Positions 7,637 through 15,146 of a stretch of 64,000 nucleotides of DNA are shown here, in pieces. Below the pieces are notes generated by a model that was not told where the DNA came from, made no database searches, and saw only the letters and a program-made list of their open reading frames with translations. Numbering within the stretch: position 1 is the stretch's first letter; each line of letters begins with the position of its first letter. The position numbers and the translations under genes are program-made. Source of the stretch: PALSA-505 sp036267135 (GTDB taxonomy: Bacteria > Actinomycetota > Actinomycetes > Streptosporangiales > Streptosporangiaceae); contig DATAWQ010000155.1 of the NCBI GenBank assembly GCA_036267135.1, positions 11,437 to 75,436 on the forward strand. The letters are read 5' to 3'.

Positions 7637-8908
7637 GTGCTCGCCCTGGCCGCGCTGACCGGGCTGGCCGCGCTGGCCTGGATCTACCTGGTCGCCTGCC
7701 ACGGCGGATACTGGCTGACCGGGCAGCGCCTACCAGATCAGCGCCTACCAGATCAGCGCCTACCAGACCAAGGCCTACCAGACCAAGGCCTACCAGACCA
7801 AGGCCTGCCCCGGGCCAGCCGGGCGCCGGTCCGCTGGCCCTCGGTGAGCGCGGTGGTGCCGGCCCGCGACGAGGCCATGATGCTGCCGGTCACGCTGCCG
7901 ACGCTGCTCGGCCAGGACTACCCGGGTGAGTTCGAGGTGATCCTGGTGGACGACGGCAGCTCGGACGGCACGGCCGAGACCGCCGAGCGCCTCGGCGCGG
8001 GTGCGGCCCGCAAGCTGCGGGTGATCGCGGGCAGCCCGCCACCGGCGGGATGGGCCGGCAAGGTGTGGGCGATGGCCCAGGGCGCGAAACAGGCCGGGCC
8101 GGTGGACTACCTGTTGTTCACCGACGCCGACATCGCCTACCGGCCCGGCACGCTGGCCGCCCTGGTCACCGCCGCCGAAGGCGACGACAGGGATCTGGTC
8201 TCCCAGATGGCGCTGCTGCGGGCCGCCTCGCCCTGGGAGCGGGTCGTGGTGCCGGCCTTCGTCTACTTCTTCGCCCAGCTCTATCCGTTCCGGCGGGTGA
8301 ACCGGCCGGGTGGGCGGACCGCGGCCGCGGCCGGCGGCTGCATGCTGATCCGCCGCGAACCCCTGGAGGCCTCCGGCGGGCTGGCCGGCATCCGCGGTGC
8401 CCGCATCGACGACGTGGCCCTCGGCCGCCAGATCAAGCGGCACCGGCCGGGTGGGCGCGGCTGGCTCGGCCTGACCACCGACGTGACCAGCGAGCGGCCG
8501 TACCCGGGGCTGGCCAGCCTGTGGCAGATGGTGGCCCGCAGCGCCTACACCCAGCTCAGGCACTCGCCGCTGCTGCTGGCCGGGACGATCGTCGGCCTGC
8601 TCTGGCTCTACCTGCTCCCACCGGCCGCGGCCGTGGCCGGACTGGCTGTGCTAGTTACGAATGGGCTGGCTACCGGCGGTGGTGCGGCCGCCGCCTGGTG
8701 CGCCGGGGCGGGGCTGGTCGGCTGGGCGCTGATGACCGCCAGCTTCGTCCCGATGCTGCGGCTGTACCGGCTCAGCCCGCTGCGCGCGCCCACGCTGCCG
8801 CTGATCGCCACCCTCTACGCCGTGATGACGTTCGACTCCGCCCGCCGCCACCACGCGGGCCGCGGCGGCGAGTGGAAGGGCAGGCTCAGCCCGCAGCCGC
8901 CGCCATGA
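7637..8908 (+). CDS. hpnB: GT2 glycosyltransferase, hopene-associated HpnB-like
   Basis: This 423-residue membrane-anchored family-2 glycosyltransferase has an N-terminal membrane helix (about 1-25), a short repeat linker, then the GT-A domain. The domain shows VSAVVPARDE, VILVDDGSSDGT and FTDADIAY (the DxD-like metal site). Two or three helices follow at about 310-390. The pattern matches HpnB, encoded with hopanoid genes in many bacteria, but no squalene-hopene cyclase or hpnA/C/D is present here, so the substrate is uncertain. The start is GTG at 7637. The 3' end overlaps the convergent amidase gene by 23 bp. Residues 31-57 are five-residue repeats (R/G-LPDQ). Confidence 0.82.
   Translation: MLALAALTGLAALAWIYLVACHGGYWLTGQRLPDQRLPDQRLPDQGLPDQGLPDQGLPRASRAPVRWPSVSAVVPARDEAMMLPVTLPTLLGQDYPGEFEVILVDDGSSDGTAETAERLGAGAARKLRVIAGSPPPAGWAGKVWAMAQGAKQAGPVDYLLFTDADIAYRPGTLAALVTAAEGDDRDLVSQMALLRAASPWERVVVPAFVYFFAQLYPFRRVNRPGGRTAAAAGGCMLIRREPLEASGGLAGIRGARIDDVALGRQIKRHRPGGRGWLGLTTDVTSERPYPGLASLWQMVARSAYTQLRHSPLLLAGTIVGLLWLYLLPPAAAVAGLAVLVTNGLATGGGAAAAWCAGAGLVGWALMTASFVPMLRLYRLSPLRAPTLPLIATLYAVMTFDSARRHHAGRGGEWKGRLSPQPPP
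7727..7810 (+). repeat. 15-bp tandem repeat within hpnB
   Basis: About 5.5 copies of a 15-bp unit, CGCCTACCAGATCAG in three copies and GGCCTACCAGACCAA in the rest, encode RLPDQ then GLPDQ pentapeptides. The array sits in the linker between the membrane anchor and the catalytic domain. Confidence 0.9.
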
Positions 8909-10016
8909 TCCGGCCCACGCCGATGAGCGTCTCCTCGCCCCCGCTGGGCCCGACGAGCTGCAGGGAAGCGGGAAGGCCGTCTCCCTTAGCGGCTACGGGC
9001 AGAACGAGCGCGGGCAGCCCGGCCAGGTTGATGGGCCCGGTCAGCGCGGTCAGCCAGGTGCGGCGCTCGTCGAGCAGCGGCGGTGGCGTCGCCAGCGTGG
9101 GCAGCGCCAGCACGGGGAAGCGGTGCAGCGCGCCGTCGAGCAGTTCGCGCAGCGCGGCCTGTTCGCGCCGGGCGCTCGTCACCTCGCCGGGGACGATCTG
9201 GGCGCCAATCTGCATGTTGCGCTGGTTCCGCGCGCACAGCCTGTCTGCGTCAGGAAGCAGGTGCGCGTTGGACAGGTACCCCTCGTGGTCGATGAGGACG
9301 GCCAGTGCGTCCAGCGCCGCGCCGAAGTCGGCGCCGGGCACGTCCTCGGCGGCGAACCCGGCGGCGGCCAGCACCGCGTCGACGGCAGCGTCGATCTCCG
9401 GCCTGATCGCGATGGCCGGGTCCACCGGCCGCAGCCTGCCCACGCGCATCGGGCCGTCGTAGGCCGGCGCGACGAAGCCGGGCTCCATCAACCGCATGCC
9501 CAGCTCCACCGCGGCCACGTCGCGGCCCAGCGGCCCCACCGTGTCCAGCGAGGGCGCCAGCGGGTACACCCCGCCGGTGGGGACACGGCCCCAGGTCGTT
9601 TTCAGCCCCACGATCCCGCAGCAGGCCGCCGGGACGCGGACCGAGCCGCCGGTGTCGGTGCCGTAGCCCACGTCCGCCTGCCCGGTGGCCACGGCGACCG
9701 CGGACCCGCTGGACGAGCCGCCGGGGACCCGCGTGGCGTCCAGCGGGTTCACCGGCGTGCCCGACCACTCGTTGATGCCGTCGGCGGACCAGCACAGCTC
9801 GGTCAGGTTGGTCTTGCCCACGATCACCGCGCCGGCCCGGCGGGCCGAGGCCACCACGGGCGCGTCATCGGTGGCGGCCACCGCTCGCTCGGCGATCACC
9901 GGGCAGCCCACCGTGGTCGGCAGCCCGGCCACGTCGATGCAGTCCTTGACCGCGACCCTGGGGCCGGGCTCCGCGGGCGCTCCGGGTGCGTCCAGGCGCA
10001 CCAGCCACGTCGTCAT
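8886..10016 (-). CDS. Amidase signature family hydrolase
   Basis: This 376-residue enzyme hydrolyses C-N amide bonds through the Ser-cisSer-Lys triad. Lys24 lies in VAVKD, the Gly/Ser loop GGSSSGSA is at 99-106, and nucleophile Ser125 lies in GTDTGGSVRVPAA. All signature elements are intact. It is short for the family (often 450-500 residues) but continuous. The start ATG at 10016 lies 27 bp downstream of the XRE-cupin gene end on the same strand, so the two may be an operon. Substrate unknown. Confidence 0.88.
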   Translation of the reverse strand: MTTWLVRLDAPGAPAEPGPRVAVKDCIDVAGLPTTVGCPVIAERAVAATDDAPVVASARRAGAVIVGKTNLTELCWSADGINEWSGTPVNPLDATRVPGGSSSGSAVAVATGQADVGYGTDTGGSVRVPAACCGIVGLKTTWGRVPTGGVYPLAPSLDTVGPLGRDVAAVELGMRLMEPGFVAPAYDGPMRVGRLRPVDPAIAIRPEIDAAVDAVLAAAGFAAEDVPGADFGAALDALAVLIDHEGYLSNAHLLPDADRLCARNQRNMQIGAQIVPGEVTSARREQAALRELLDGALHRFPVLALPTLATPPPLLDERRTWLTALTGPINLAGLPALVLPVAAKGDGLPASLQLVGPSGGEETLIGVGRIMAAAAG

Positions 10017-10043
10017 GGCTCCATCCTCGCCGGTCAGGCCCGG

Positions 10044-10619
10044 CTACGTCCCGGCGGGTGGGACGACCACGACCATGGTCATCTGCACCGGCTCCCCGCC
10101 CTGGTTCGTGTACTTGTGTGGCAGCCCGCCGGAGAATCTGGCGCACTCGTCCGGGCCGACCTGCTGCTGCCGGCCAGCCACGGTGAGGGTGAGGGTCCCC
10201 GCGGTCACCCAGGCCACCTCGCGGGTGGCCGGGGCGTGCGCGTCGCCGCCGAAGGACTCGCCCGGGTTGACCTCCCAGCGCCACAGCTCAATGGCCCAGG
10301 GCGGGTCGGTGGCCGCGATGATCGTCCCCGTCCCGCCGGCCGGCCCGTGCCAGAGCACCCGGGTCGCGTCGATCCCGGAAATCCGGACCGTGGGCTCGTC
10401 GCTGATCTCCACCAGCTTGGTGACCGGGACGCCGAAGGCATCGCTGATCCGCGCCAGCGTGCCCAGGCTCGGATTGGAGCGGCCCTGCTCGACCGCGACC
10501 AGCACCCCCTTGCTTACCCCCGAGCGCACGGCGAGGTGGTCGAGCGACCAGCCCCGTTCGGTGCGCAGGGCCTGCAGGGTGCGGGCCACCGCACCGCTGA
10601 TGTCGGCAGGATCGGTCAT
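10044..10619 (-). CDS. XRE-cupin transcriptional regulator
   Basis: This 191-residue regulator has an HTH_3 domain (about residues 10-65; WSLDHLAVRSGVSKGVLVAV holds the recognition helix) joined to a C-terminal cupin_2 domain (about 110-190; a PGESFGGDAHAP metal-site-like strand). Such proteins control neighbouring amino-acid, amide or transport genes using a small ligand. The ATG at 10619 is preferred (GAAAG 7 nt upstream); an in-frame ATG at 10637 would add six residues. It is divergent from the EamA transporter and co-directional with the amidase. Confidence 0.85.
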   Translation of the reverse strand: MTDPADISGAVARTLQALRTERGWSLDHLAVRSGVSKGVLVAVEQGRSNPSLGTLARISDAFGVPVTKLVEISDEPTVRISGIDATRVLWHGPAGGTGTIIAATDPPWAIELWRWEVNPGESFGGDAHAPATREVAWVTAGTLTLTVAGRQQQVGPDECARFSGGLPHKYTNQGGEPVQMTMVVVVPPAGT

Positions 10620-10708
10620 TAATTGACTTTCGGTCATGACGGCCGGTCGGTATACTGAACTAAGTGTTACATTATTCCGACCGTACCCCCGTTCTGAGGC
10701 CAGCCCGC
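10620..10708. promoter_or_regulatory. Divergent promoter region between XRE-cupin and EamA genes
   Basis: This 89-bp AT-richer segment holds a perfect GTATAC and a TATACT at 10651-10656 that could be the -10 of the EamA gene. A TTGACT at 10623 is spaced too far for a classical pair. An operator for the XRE regulator is expected here. Confidence 0.4.
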
Positions 10709-11569
10709 ATGGTAGCGATCTTCGCACTCACCGCCGCGGTTCTCTACGGCACCGCGGACTTCCTGGGCGGCGCGGCTTCCCGGCGGGTGTCGGCCATCGC
10801 GGTGCTCAGCGTGACCGCCCCGTTCGGTGAACTGGTGGTGCTCGTCGCGGCGTTGCTGGCCGGCGGGCCGCTGCGGATGGCGGGGCTGTGGTGGGGTCTG
10901 GCCGGAGGCGCGGCGGGCGGGGCCGCCCTCATCGTCTTCTACGCGGGCCTGGCCGCGGGCCCGATGAGCGTGGTGGCGCCCGTGTCCGCGCTGGTCTCCA
11001 CGGTGCTGCCGGTGGGCGTGGCCATCGCGCAGGGGGAGCGGCTCACCCCGGTGGTGGTGGCGGGCGGCCTGCTCTGCCTGGTCGCGATCACGCTGGTGAG
11101 CATGGAGGGCGGGAAGCCGGCGAGGGGGGAAGGGGCGCCGGGTGGGGCCAGACGCGGCCGTGGGCTCGCCTGCGGCATCGCGGCCGGGGTCGGCTTCGGC
11201 CTGTTCTTCCTGTTCATGCGCGACGCCGCGACCACCGGCGTGCTCTGGCCCGCCGCGGAGGCCCGGCTGGCGGGTGCCGTCGTCGGGCTGTCCGCCGCCG
11301 CGCTGACCAGGACCAGGCCGGTGTGGCTGGGCGCGGGCCGCCGCGTGTTCGTGATGGCGCTGGTCTCCGGCGCCTTCGACGCCACCGCCAACATCTGCTA
11401 CGTGCTGGCCACCAGGGCCGGGCTGTTCGGCCTGGCCGTGGTCATCACCTCGCTGTACCCGGGGGTGACCGTGCTGCTGGCCCGGGTGACCTTCGGGGAG
11501 CGGATGCGGTCGGTGCAACGGGCTGGGCTGCTGCTCGCCGCGGTCGGGATCGTCCTGCTCACCGCCTGA
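10709..11569 (+). CDS. EamA/DMT-family transporter
   Basis: This 286-residue inner-membrane transporter has about ten hydrophobic helices in two EamA-type halves (1-130 and 155-286), joined by a basic glycine-rich loop (PARGEGAPGGARRGRG). Family members export amino acids, metabolites or drugs. The ATG at 10709 (MVAIFALTAAVLYG) starts directly at the first helix; a GTG at 10664 would add 15 polar residues. Divergent pairing with an XRE-cupin regulator and an amidase suggests amino-acid or amide export under ligand control, which is inference. Confidence 0.85.
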   Translation: MVAIFALTAAVLYGTADFLGGAASRRVSAIAVLSVTAPFGELVVLVAALLAGGPLRMAGLWWGLAGGAAGGAALIVFYAGLAAGPMSVVAPVSALVSTVLPVGVAIAQGERLTPVVVAGGLLCLVAITLVSMEGGKPARGEGAPGGARRGRGLACGIAAGVGFGLFFLFMRDAATTGVLWPAAEARLAGAVVGLSAAALTRTRPVWLGAGRRVFVMALVSGAFDATANICYVLATRAGLFGLAVVITSLYPGVTVLLARVTFGERMRSVQRAGLLLAAVGIVLLTA

Positions 11570-11582
11570 CGCGCGCGAGCGG

Positions 11583-12116
11583 TCAGTCGTCGCCCGGGTC
11601 GTCCGCGGTGGCGGGGAAGAGCACCATGCACACCTCGAGATAAAGCTGCTCGGGGTAGGGCAGGTGGTCCACCACCCGCAGCGCCTGGTCCTGGCCGGCG
11701 GATTCCAGGATGAACGTGCCGTAACCGAGCAGGCGGGCCTGGAAGTCCCGCTGGAAGCTCATGTCGGTCACCTTGGTCATCGGCATCATCGCGACCTTGC
11801 GGGTGATCCACCCGCTGGTCTGCAGCATGCGCCTGGAGGTAACCACGAAGTAGCTGAACAGCCAGTTGAGCGTCTGGAAAACCAGGTAGCCGAGCAGCCC
11901 GAGCCAGGCCACCCAGATGACCAGAAGCGCGATGCCGTTGCCCCTGGCTACGAACTCGGTGAGCAGCCCCGCGATGATCAGCCCGATGACGACGTAGCTG
12001 ATGGGGCCGACGAGCACCGCCGGATGCTTGCGGGTGATGATGACCTGGTGCTCATTGGGCAGCAAGTACTTACTGACGGATGGCGGCGCGGTGTCGCCGG
12101 GAGATACCAGGCGCAT
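11583..12116 (-). CDS. Membrane PH-domain (bPH2/YdbT-like) protein
   Basis: This 177-residue protein has two hydrophobic helices (about 37-58 and 60-85) followed by a bacterial PH-like domain containing the family signature YFVVTSRRMLQTSGWI and a VTDMSFQRDFQ strand. Function is unknown; YdbT/YdbS relatives affect membrane-stress resistance. The ATG at 12116 lies 5 nt after the stop of the 51-residue membrane protein, indicating one transcription unit. Confidence 0.85.
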   Translation of the reverse strand: MRLVSPGDTAPPSVSKYLLPNEHQVIITRKHPAVLVGPISYVVIGLIIAGLLTEFVARGNGIALLVIWVAWLGLLGYLVFQTLNWLFSYFVVTSRRMLQTSGWITRKVAMMPMTKVTDMSFQRDFQARLLGYGTFILESAGQDQALRVVDHLPYPEQLYLEVCMVLFPATADDPGDD

Positions 12117-12121
12117 GCATG

Positions 12122-12277
12122 CTACAAAGAAAGTGAGTGCACGAAGCTGGCGAGCGAGTTGCCGGCGTCATGCAACCCATGGAAGCCGCTGTTCAGCAGG
12201 TGCCCCGAGCTGGTCGGCTCGGTGACCAGATAGAACGCCACAAAGATCAGGGCGCCCCACGTGAGTGCCTTCTTCAC
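12122..12277 (-). CDS. Small membrane protein, 51 residues
   Basis: A GTG at 12277 opens a 51-codon frame ending TAG at 12122, with GGAGGCG about 8 nt upstream as a ribosome site. The product begins VKKALTWGALIFVAFYLV (one N-terminal membrane helix) and ends HDAGNSLASFVHSLSL, an amphipathic tail. Third positions are mostly G/C. It is 5 nt from the PH-domain gene and surely co-transcribed. Similar short proteins accompany PH-domain proteins in actinobacteria, from memory; function unknown. Confidence 0.75.
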   Translation of the reverse strand: MKKALTWGALIFVAFYLVTEPTSSGHLLNSGFHGLHDAGNSLASFVHSLSL

Positions 12278-12595
12278 GACCCTTCGCCTCCAACGACAAC
12301 CTTACGAGCCTGTCGGGCTAACTTAGCTTAGCCCACCATCTTTTTGCGGTAAGTCGCTACTGGGAGTGATTTTGTGGCTCCGTAGCCACCCTCTATAAAC
12401 ACCCACGATAGCGACATAATCGCCACTTTCTGCTTCATGCCGCTTACGGCCCCGGCCGGCGTGGCGGACCCCTTGCGCTTGCTTCGTACCCGTAGTGCCG
12501 CCGCTCCTAACAGTTACCAGGGGTACTTGGCCGCGATCCCCTGACGGACCCGGTGCCGATCTGACACGATTCCGTGATGGCTGCCACTGCATGGG
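12278..12595. other. Divergent intergenic region, two hairpins, no gene found
   Basis: The 318 bp between the small membrane protein and the tadA-partner gene have lower GC than their surroundings. They hold the GGGCTAA/TTAGCCC repeat at 12315-12334 and a 6-bp stem with CCGT loop at 12374-12389. Open frames here lack codon bias and starts. Confidence 0.6.
12315..12334. promoter_or_regulatory. Inverted repeat upstream of the small membrane protein
   Basis: GGGCTAA at 12315-12321 and TTAGCCC at 12328-12334 form a perfect 7-bp inverted repeat with a 6-nt spacer, 38 bp upstream of the GTG at 12277. It could be an operator or a 5' UTR hairpin. Confidence 0.5.
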
Positions 12596-13093
12596 ATGAC
12601 GATGACGGACACTGGCGCGACTGACTTCGCCGTCATCGTCTACCGGGAGGAGGACGCCTGGGAGGCGGAGATCCTTCCGGTGGCGCTGACCGAGGACCTG
12701 GCGGGGCTCATCCAGGCGCTGCGGCAGCAGCCGAGCATCGGCGGCACGATCGGGCTCGCCGCGGTGGGTGAGGATTTCTTCGTGGCCCTGCGCGTGCGCG
12801 GCCGGTCCCTGTCCGTCTTCCTGTCCGACGTGACCGCCGCCGTGGACTGGCCCCTGGCCCGCCAGGTCCTCGACCACCTCGACATCCCGGTGCCCGACGA
12901 CGAGGAACTCGACCAGGTGCTCCCGGCGGGGGACCTGTCGATCTTCACCGACCTGGGTGTGGACGAGATGGAACTCGGCGCGCTGTCCGGCGACCTCGAC
13001 CTGTTCCCTGACGAGGTGCTGGCCAGCCTGGCCGCCCGGATGGGCTTCGGCCCGTCCATGGACCGCGCGCTCGACGCCGTCCTCGGCCCCTGA
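12596..13093 (+). CDS. tRNA adenosine deaminase-associated protein
   Basis: This 165-residue acidic protein sits immediately upstream of tadA in actinobacteria and is recognised by that position and by DFAVIVYREEDAWEAE at the start. No catalytic motif is visible, and it may assist TadA folding or substrate handling. The start is ATG at 12596, with an alternative in-frame ATG at 12602. It ends 24 bp before tadA. Confidence 0.85.
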   Translation: MTMTDTGATDFAVIVYREEDAWEAEILPVALTEDLAGLIQALRQQPSIGGTIGLAAVGEDFFVALRVRGRSLSVFLSDVTAAVDWPLARQVLDHLDIPVPDDEELDQVLPAGDLSIFTDLGVDEMELGALSGDLDLFPDEVLASLAARMGFGPSMDRALDAVLGP

Positions 13094-13117
13094 CCCTCTC
13101 CCCCTAATGGCAGGCAC

Positions 13118-13594
13118 ATGACGGGCACCGGGTACGTCGCGGCCTTCGAGGCGCCGATGCGGCTGGCCCTGGCCGAGGCCGCCGCGGCAGGATCCGACGT
13201 GCCGGTGGGCGCCGTGGTGCTGGACCAGGCCGGGGCCGTCATCGCCCGCGGCCGCAACCGCCGGGAGGCCACCGGCGACCCCACCGCGCACGCCGAGGTC
13301 GAGGCGATCCGCGCCGCGGCCAGGGTGGCCGGCGGCTGGCGCCTGGACGGCTGCACGCTCGTGGTCACGCTGGAACCGTGCACGATGTGCGCGGGCGCGA
13401 TCACGCTGGCCCGGCTGGCGCGGCTCGTGTACGGCGCCGACGATCCAAAGGGCGGGGCGGCCGGCTCGCTGTGGGATGTGCTCCGCGACCGCCGTCTCGG
13501 TCATATGCCTGAGGTCATCCGGGGAGTCCTGGAGGACGAGTGCGGCGCCCTCCTCCGGGACTTTTTCGCCTCGCGCAGAACCGGGCAACAGTGA
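13118..13594 (+). CDS. tadA: tRNA(adenine34) deaminase TadA
   Basis: This enzyme deaminates A34 to inosine in tRNA-Arg(ACG). The 158-residue protein has the zinc-deaminase signature: HAEVEA, with catalytic Glu beside the zinc-binding His near residue 55, and EPCTMCAGA with the two zinc Cys near 89-92. Length and motifs are normal. It is co-transcribed with the associated protein upstream and followed by tRNA-Ser. Essential in most bacteria. Confidence 0.95.
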   Translation: MTGTGYVAAFEAPMRLALAEAAAAGSDVPVGAVVLDQAGAVIARGRNRREATGDPTAHAEVEAIRAAARVAGGWRLDGCTLVVTLEPCTMCAGAITLARLARLVYGADDPKGGAAGSLWDVLRDRRLGHMPEVIRGVLEDECGALLRDFFASRRTGQQ

Positions 13595-13705
13595 CAGTTT
13601 GCTTTCACCCGACTGCGGAACGATGACAGGCGGCCGGCCGTTCAGGCGGTAGATAACCCCGCCCTGATGCCACCTCATGGCCGCAATGCGGGTAAGCTCA
13701 CCGGC

Positions 13706-13792
13706 GGTGGAGTCGCCTAGTGGCCGAGGGCGCACGCCTCGAAAGCGTGTGAGGGGGCAACCCCTCCGTGGGTTCAAATCCCACCTCCACCG
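13706..13792 (+). tRNA. tRNA-Ser(CGA)
   Basis: This is a class-II tRNA: acceptor GGTGGAG pairs with CTCCACC, with discriminator G at 13792 and a genomically encoded CCA at 13793-13795. The anticodon CGA lies in the loop of the ACGCCT/AGCGTG stem. The long variable arm (GAGGGGGCAACCCCTC) and GTTCAAATC T-loop are typical of serine tRNAs. Confidence 0.96.
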
Positions 13793-13928
13793 CCACTGCA
13801 TGGCTGGCGCTGTTGAGCTGGCACCCCCGTGTTAGCTGGCACCGCCGTGATCCGGCGCGCCCAGGGGACGGGTGCGCGGCTCCGGATCTGGTTCATATGG
13901 GCCTGAACACTCTGGTCGGGAGGGCAGT

Positions 13929-15146
13929 GTGCTAGAGCCACAGAGCACCGCTCTCTTCCTGGTGTGCATGCTGACGTTCGTCGGGCTCGCCTGGTGGATG
14001 GTCGTGGCCAAGCAGGTAGTTTTCCGCGTGCTGGCGGCTTGCCTGGCCTTCGTGCCCGCGATGCTGTTCGGGGTGGCGGCGGTCAACAAGTATTACGACT
14101 ACTACCAAACCTGGGGCGCGGCGGTCGCCGACTTCACCGGGCAAAGCGGCGGCCAGGCCCCGTCGATCGACTCCACCGACACCATGACCAGCCAAAAGTT
14201 CAGCAAAATCTTGCGTGGAGAGATCAACAAGGCCGCGGCGGAGCAGCAGGGCGTGGTGGTCCCTGTGACTGTGCCCGGCCCGCTCAGCCACATCAGGCGC
14301 ACCGTGCTCATCTTCCTGCCACCACAGTATTTCCAGACCTCTTACGCCGATTACCGGTTCCCGGTGATCGAGCTGTACCCCGGGTACCCCGGCTTCCCCC
14401 GGGACTGGATCAACATGATGGGCGTCAACAGCAACCTGGACGCCATCGTCAGCGACGGGCTGGCCAAGCCGGTGGTCCTGGTCATGCCCGACATCGAAGG
14501 TGCCAGCCACCGCTCGCTGGAGTGCCTGAACCTGCCCGGCGGCTTCCAGGACGCGACCTATCTGGCCAGGGACGTGCCGGACTTCGTGGCCCGTACGCTC
14601 CGGGTGCAGCCGCCCGGCCGGGCCTGGGGTCAGGCGGGCTACTCCGAGGGTGGCTTCTGCGCCGCCAACCTGGCCCTGCGGTACCCCAGGGACTACGGGT
14701 ACGCGGGGGTGCTCAGCGGGTACTTCAATCCGCTACGGGTGCTCACCAGCAAGACCTACACCTTCCCGTTCCCCGACGACCCCGCGCTGAGACAGGGCAA
14801 CACCCCGCTCGACGAGGTCGCGCTGATACCGAACTCGACGCATGTGCCGCTGTTCTGGCTGGGAGCGGGCGGCGCCGACGCTCAGGACGTGTCGGCGGCC
14901 CGGGCTTTCCAGCAGGTGCTGCTGCCACGGCAGCCCAACGTGCAGCTCAGGCTCTGGCCAAATGGCGGGCATACGGGGAACACCTGGCGGGGATTGCTCG
15001 ACCCGATGCTGGAGTGGATGACCAAGGGCCTGACCCAGGCCGCGGAAGCCAGCAGCCACCACGGCCAGGGCAAGCAACCGCCCGGCCTCCTGGTGCCGTG
15101 CCCGACCTGCCTGGACGGACACGGCACCACGCGCGGGTCAGCCTGA
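13929..15146 (+). CDS. Alpha/beta-hydrolase esterase with N-terminal membrane anchor
   Basis: This 405-residue protein has two N-terminal hydrophobic helices (about 6-22 and 28-48) and an antigen-85/esterase-D-like hydrolase domain from about 110. The nucleophile elbow GYSEGGF follows a VLVMPDIEG strand, and the C-terminal NGGHTGNTWRG supplies the likely His. It is probably an extracytoplasmic membrane-anchored esterase or mycolyl-transferase-like enzyme. GTG at 13929 is preferred because GGGAGGG precedes it; a GTG at 13872 is the alternative. The 3' end overlaps the convergent peptidase gene by 9 bp. Confidence 0.82.
   Translation: MLEPQSTALFLVCMLTFVGLAWWMVVAKQVVFRVLAACLAFVPAMLFGVAAVNKYYDYYQTWGAAVADFTGQSGGQAPSIDSTDTMTSQKFSKILRGEINKAAAEQQGVVVPVTVPGPLSHIRRTVLIFLPPQYFQTSYADYRFPVIELYPGYPGFPRDWINMMGVNSNLDAIVSDGLAKPVVLVMPDIEGASHRSLECLNLPGGFQDATYLARDVPDFVARTLRVQPPGRAWGQAGYSEGGFCAANLALRYPRDYGYAGVLSGYFNPLRVLTSKTYTFPFPDDPALRQGNTPLDEVALIPNSTHVPLFWLGAGGADAQDVSAARAFQQVLLPRQPNVQLRLWPNGGHTGNTWRGLLDPMLEWMTKGLTQAAEASSHHGQGKQPPGLLVPCPTCLDGHGTTRGSA

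Noticed and set aside
12323..13801. Long minus-strand frame across tadA and tRNA-Ser
   Set aside because: Antisense to two clear genes and a tRNA; composition is shadow-like.
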